Below the pieces are notes generated by a model, which was not told the DNA's origin, made no database searches, and saw only the letters and a program-made list of their open reading frames with translations. From NCBI GenBank assembly GCA_037389465.1, contig JAZARR010000200.1:1130001-1194000 (forward strand): a stretch of DNA of 64,000 bases. Reading direction: 5' to 3'. Made by a program: the position numbers and the translations under genes. The DNA is from Baylisascaris procyonis (taxonomy: Eukaryota > Nematoda > Chromadorea > Rhabditida > Ascarididae). Below, piece after piece: positions 62,701-64,000 of this stretch; the first letter of the stretch is position 1; each line of letters opens with the position of its first letter.

Positions 62701-64000
62701 TTTTCGGCGCCGGCGCCGGCGAAATCAGGCGCCAAAATGCGTTTTTCGGCGCGGGCGCCGGCGAAATCAGGCGCCAAAATGCGTTTTTCGGCGCCGGCGC
62801 CGGCGAAATCAGGCGCCAAAATGCGTTTTTCGGCGCCGGCGCCGGCGAAATCAGGCGCCAAAATGCGTTTTTCGGCGCGGGCGCCGGCGAAATCAGGCGC
62901 CAAAATGCGTTTTTCGGCGCCGGCGCCGGCGAAATCAGGCGCCAAAATGCGTTTTTCGGCGCGGGCGCCGGCGAAATCAGGCGCCAAAATGCGTTTTTCG
63001 GCGCCGGCGCCGGCGAAATCAGGCGCCAAAATGCGTTTTTCGGCGCCGGCGCCGGCGAAATCAGGCGCCAAAATGCGTTTTTCGGCGCGGGCGCCGGCGA
63101 AATCAGGCGCCAAAATGCGTTTTTCGGCGCCGGCGCCGGCGAAATCAGGCGCCAAAATGCGTTTTTCGGCGCGGGCGCCGGCGAAATCAGGCGCCAAAAT
63201 GCGTTTTTCGGCGCCGGCGCCGGCGAAATCAGGCGCCAAAACGCGTTTTTCGGCGCGGGCGCCGGCGAAATCAGGCGCCAAAATGCGTTTTTCGGCGCCG
63301 GCGCCGGCGAAATCAGGCGCCAAAATGCGTTTTTCGGCGCGGGCGCCGGCGAAATCAGGCGCCAAAATGCGTTTTTCGGCGCGGGCGCCGGCGAAATCAG
63401 GCGCCAAAATGCGTTTTTCGGCGCCGGCGCCGGCGAAATCAGGCGCCAAAATGCGTTTTTCGGCGCGGGCGCCGGCGAAATCAGGCGCCAAAATGCGTTT
63501 TTCGGCGCCGGCGCCGGCGAAATCAGGCGCCAAAATGCGTTTTTCGGCGCGGGCGCCGGCGAAATCAGGCGCCAAAATGCGTTTTTCGGCGCCGGCGCCG
63601 GCGAAATCAGGCGCCAAAATGCGTTTTTCGGCGCGGGCGCCGGCGAAATCAGGCGCCAAAATGCGTTTTTCGGCGCGGGCGCCGGCGAAATCAGGCGCCA
63701 AAATGCGTTTTTCGGCGCGGGCGCCGGCGAAATCAGGCGCCAAAATGCGTTTTTCGGCGCCGGCGCCGGCGAAATCAGGCGCCAAAATGCGTTTTTCGGC
63801 GCGGGCGCCGGCGAAATCAGGCGCCAAAATGCGTTTTTCGGCGCCGGCGCCGGCGAAATCAGGCGCCAAAACGCGTTTTTCGGCGCGGGCGCCGGCGAAA
63901 TCAGGCGCCAAAATGCGTTTTTCGGCGCCGGCGCCGGCGAAATCAGGCGCCAAAATGCGTTTTTCGGCGCGGGCGCCGGCGAAATCAGGCGCCAAAACGC
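56790..64000 (+). repeat. Homogenised zone of the satellite array
   Basis: The TGAG and TTATTC forms are last seen near 54.4 kb, GGTGCC near 55.63 kb and CAGAGTG near 56.77 kb. To the right of that nearly all monomers are AAAATGCG with occasional AAAACGCG, and they vary mainly by C or G at the S position of GGCGCSGGCGCC. Confidence 0.85.

Larger units (their letters stand above)
23905..64000 (+). repeat. 42-bp GC-rich satellite array, about 955 monomers, open at right end
   Basis: The monomer consists of four blocks in order: GGCGCCAAAATGCG, then TTTTTC, then GGCGCSGGCGCC (S is C or G), then GGCGAAATCA. Copies are head to tail in one orientation for at least 40.1 kb and run off the window. 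Each monomer is about 64% GC and has 8 CpG. Recurrent variants of the first block include AAAACGCG, CAGAGTGCG, AAAATGAG, AAAATGGG and AAAACGCA; GGTGCC for GGCGCC; and TTATTC for TTTTTC. Since 42 is a multiple of 3, frames stay open for thousands of codons in five of six frames; the sixth has a TGA in each monomer. Frames overlap on both strands and switch freely at 1-bp indels, so none is annotated as coding. Chromosomal role (subtelomeric, pericentromeric or other) cannot be told from sequence alone. Confidence 0.97.

Noticed and set aside
23905..64000. CRISPR array
   Set aside because: The 42-bp units are contiguous with no unique spacers, and the setting is eukaryotic with introns.

Overview
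The window is nuclear DNA of an animal and most likely of a nematode. The first 23.75 kb is AT-rich and has spliced genes with short T-rich 3' splice sites (TTTTCAG type), introns of 0.4 to 1.3 kb and long gene-poor stretches. One gene is a peptide-type GPCR with the RLPIY motif that I associate with nematode FMRFamide-receptor-like proteins. I cannot name the species.

Layout. (1) 339-3168, + strand: the 3' part of the glucosidase II beta subunit gene, four exons covering the MRH lectin domain and an HEEL ER-retention tail; the 5' part lies off the window. (2) 3169 to about 17.1 kb: mostly non-coding AT-rich DNA with simple repeats and degenerate minisatellites. It also holds a few weakly supported coding pieces: a possible terminal exon at 7142-7335 (-), a possible exon pair at 9355-9840 (+), a 163-codon reading frame at 15250-15741 (-), and a possible last exon at 16018-16193 (+). 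(3) 17126-22818, + strand: a rhodopsin-family GPCR rebuilt from seven phase-compatible exons giving 429 residues, with a probable trans-splice acceptor two bases before the ATG. A 25-bp minisatellite lies in its second intron. (4) 23767-64000: a very large GC-rich satellite array that continues past the window edge.

The satellite has a 42-bp monomer, all copies in one orientation, about 955 copies over 40 kb. It is about 64% GC with 8 CpG per monomer, set in a flank I estimate at about one third GC. Four decayed border units, two of them 51 bp long, carry TTAGGC and GGCGGGAAAA motifs. Up to about 56.8 kb the array is a mosaic of monomer subfamilies with higher-order structure. This includes a 6,720-bp (160-monomer) tandem duplication at 31560-44999 and a 756-bp (18-monomer) tandem duplication at 29215-30726. 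Further right it becomes nearly uniform, varying mainly at one C/G site per monomer.

Because 42 is divisible by 3 and the monomer has a stop in only one of six frames, the array yields enormous open frames (up to 8,506 codons). I treat these as artefacts. No functional link between the two recognised genes is visible. The array is the feature that deserves follow-up.
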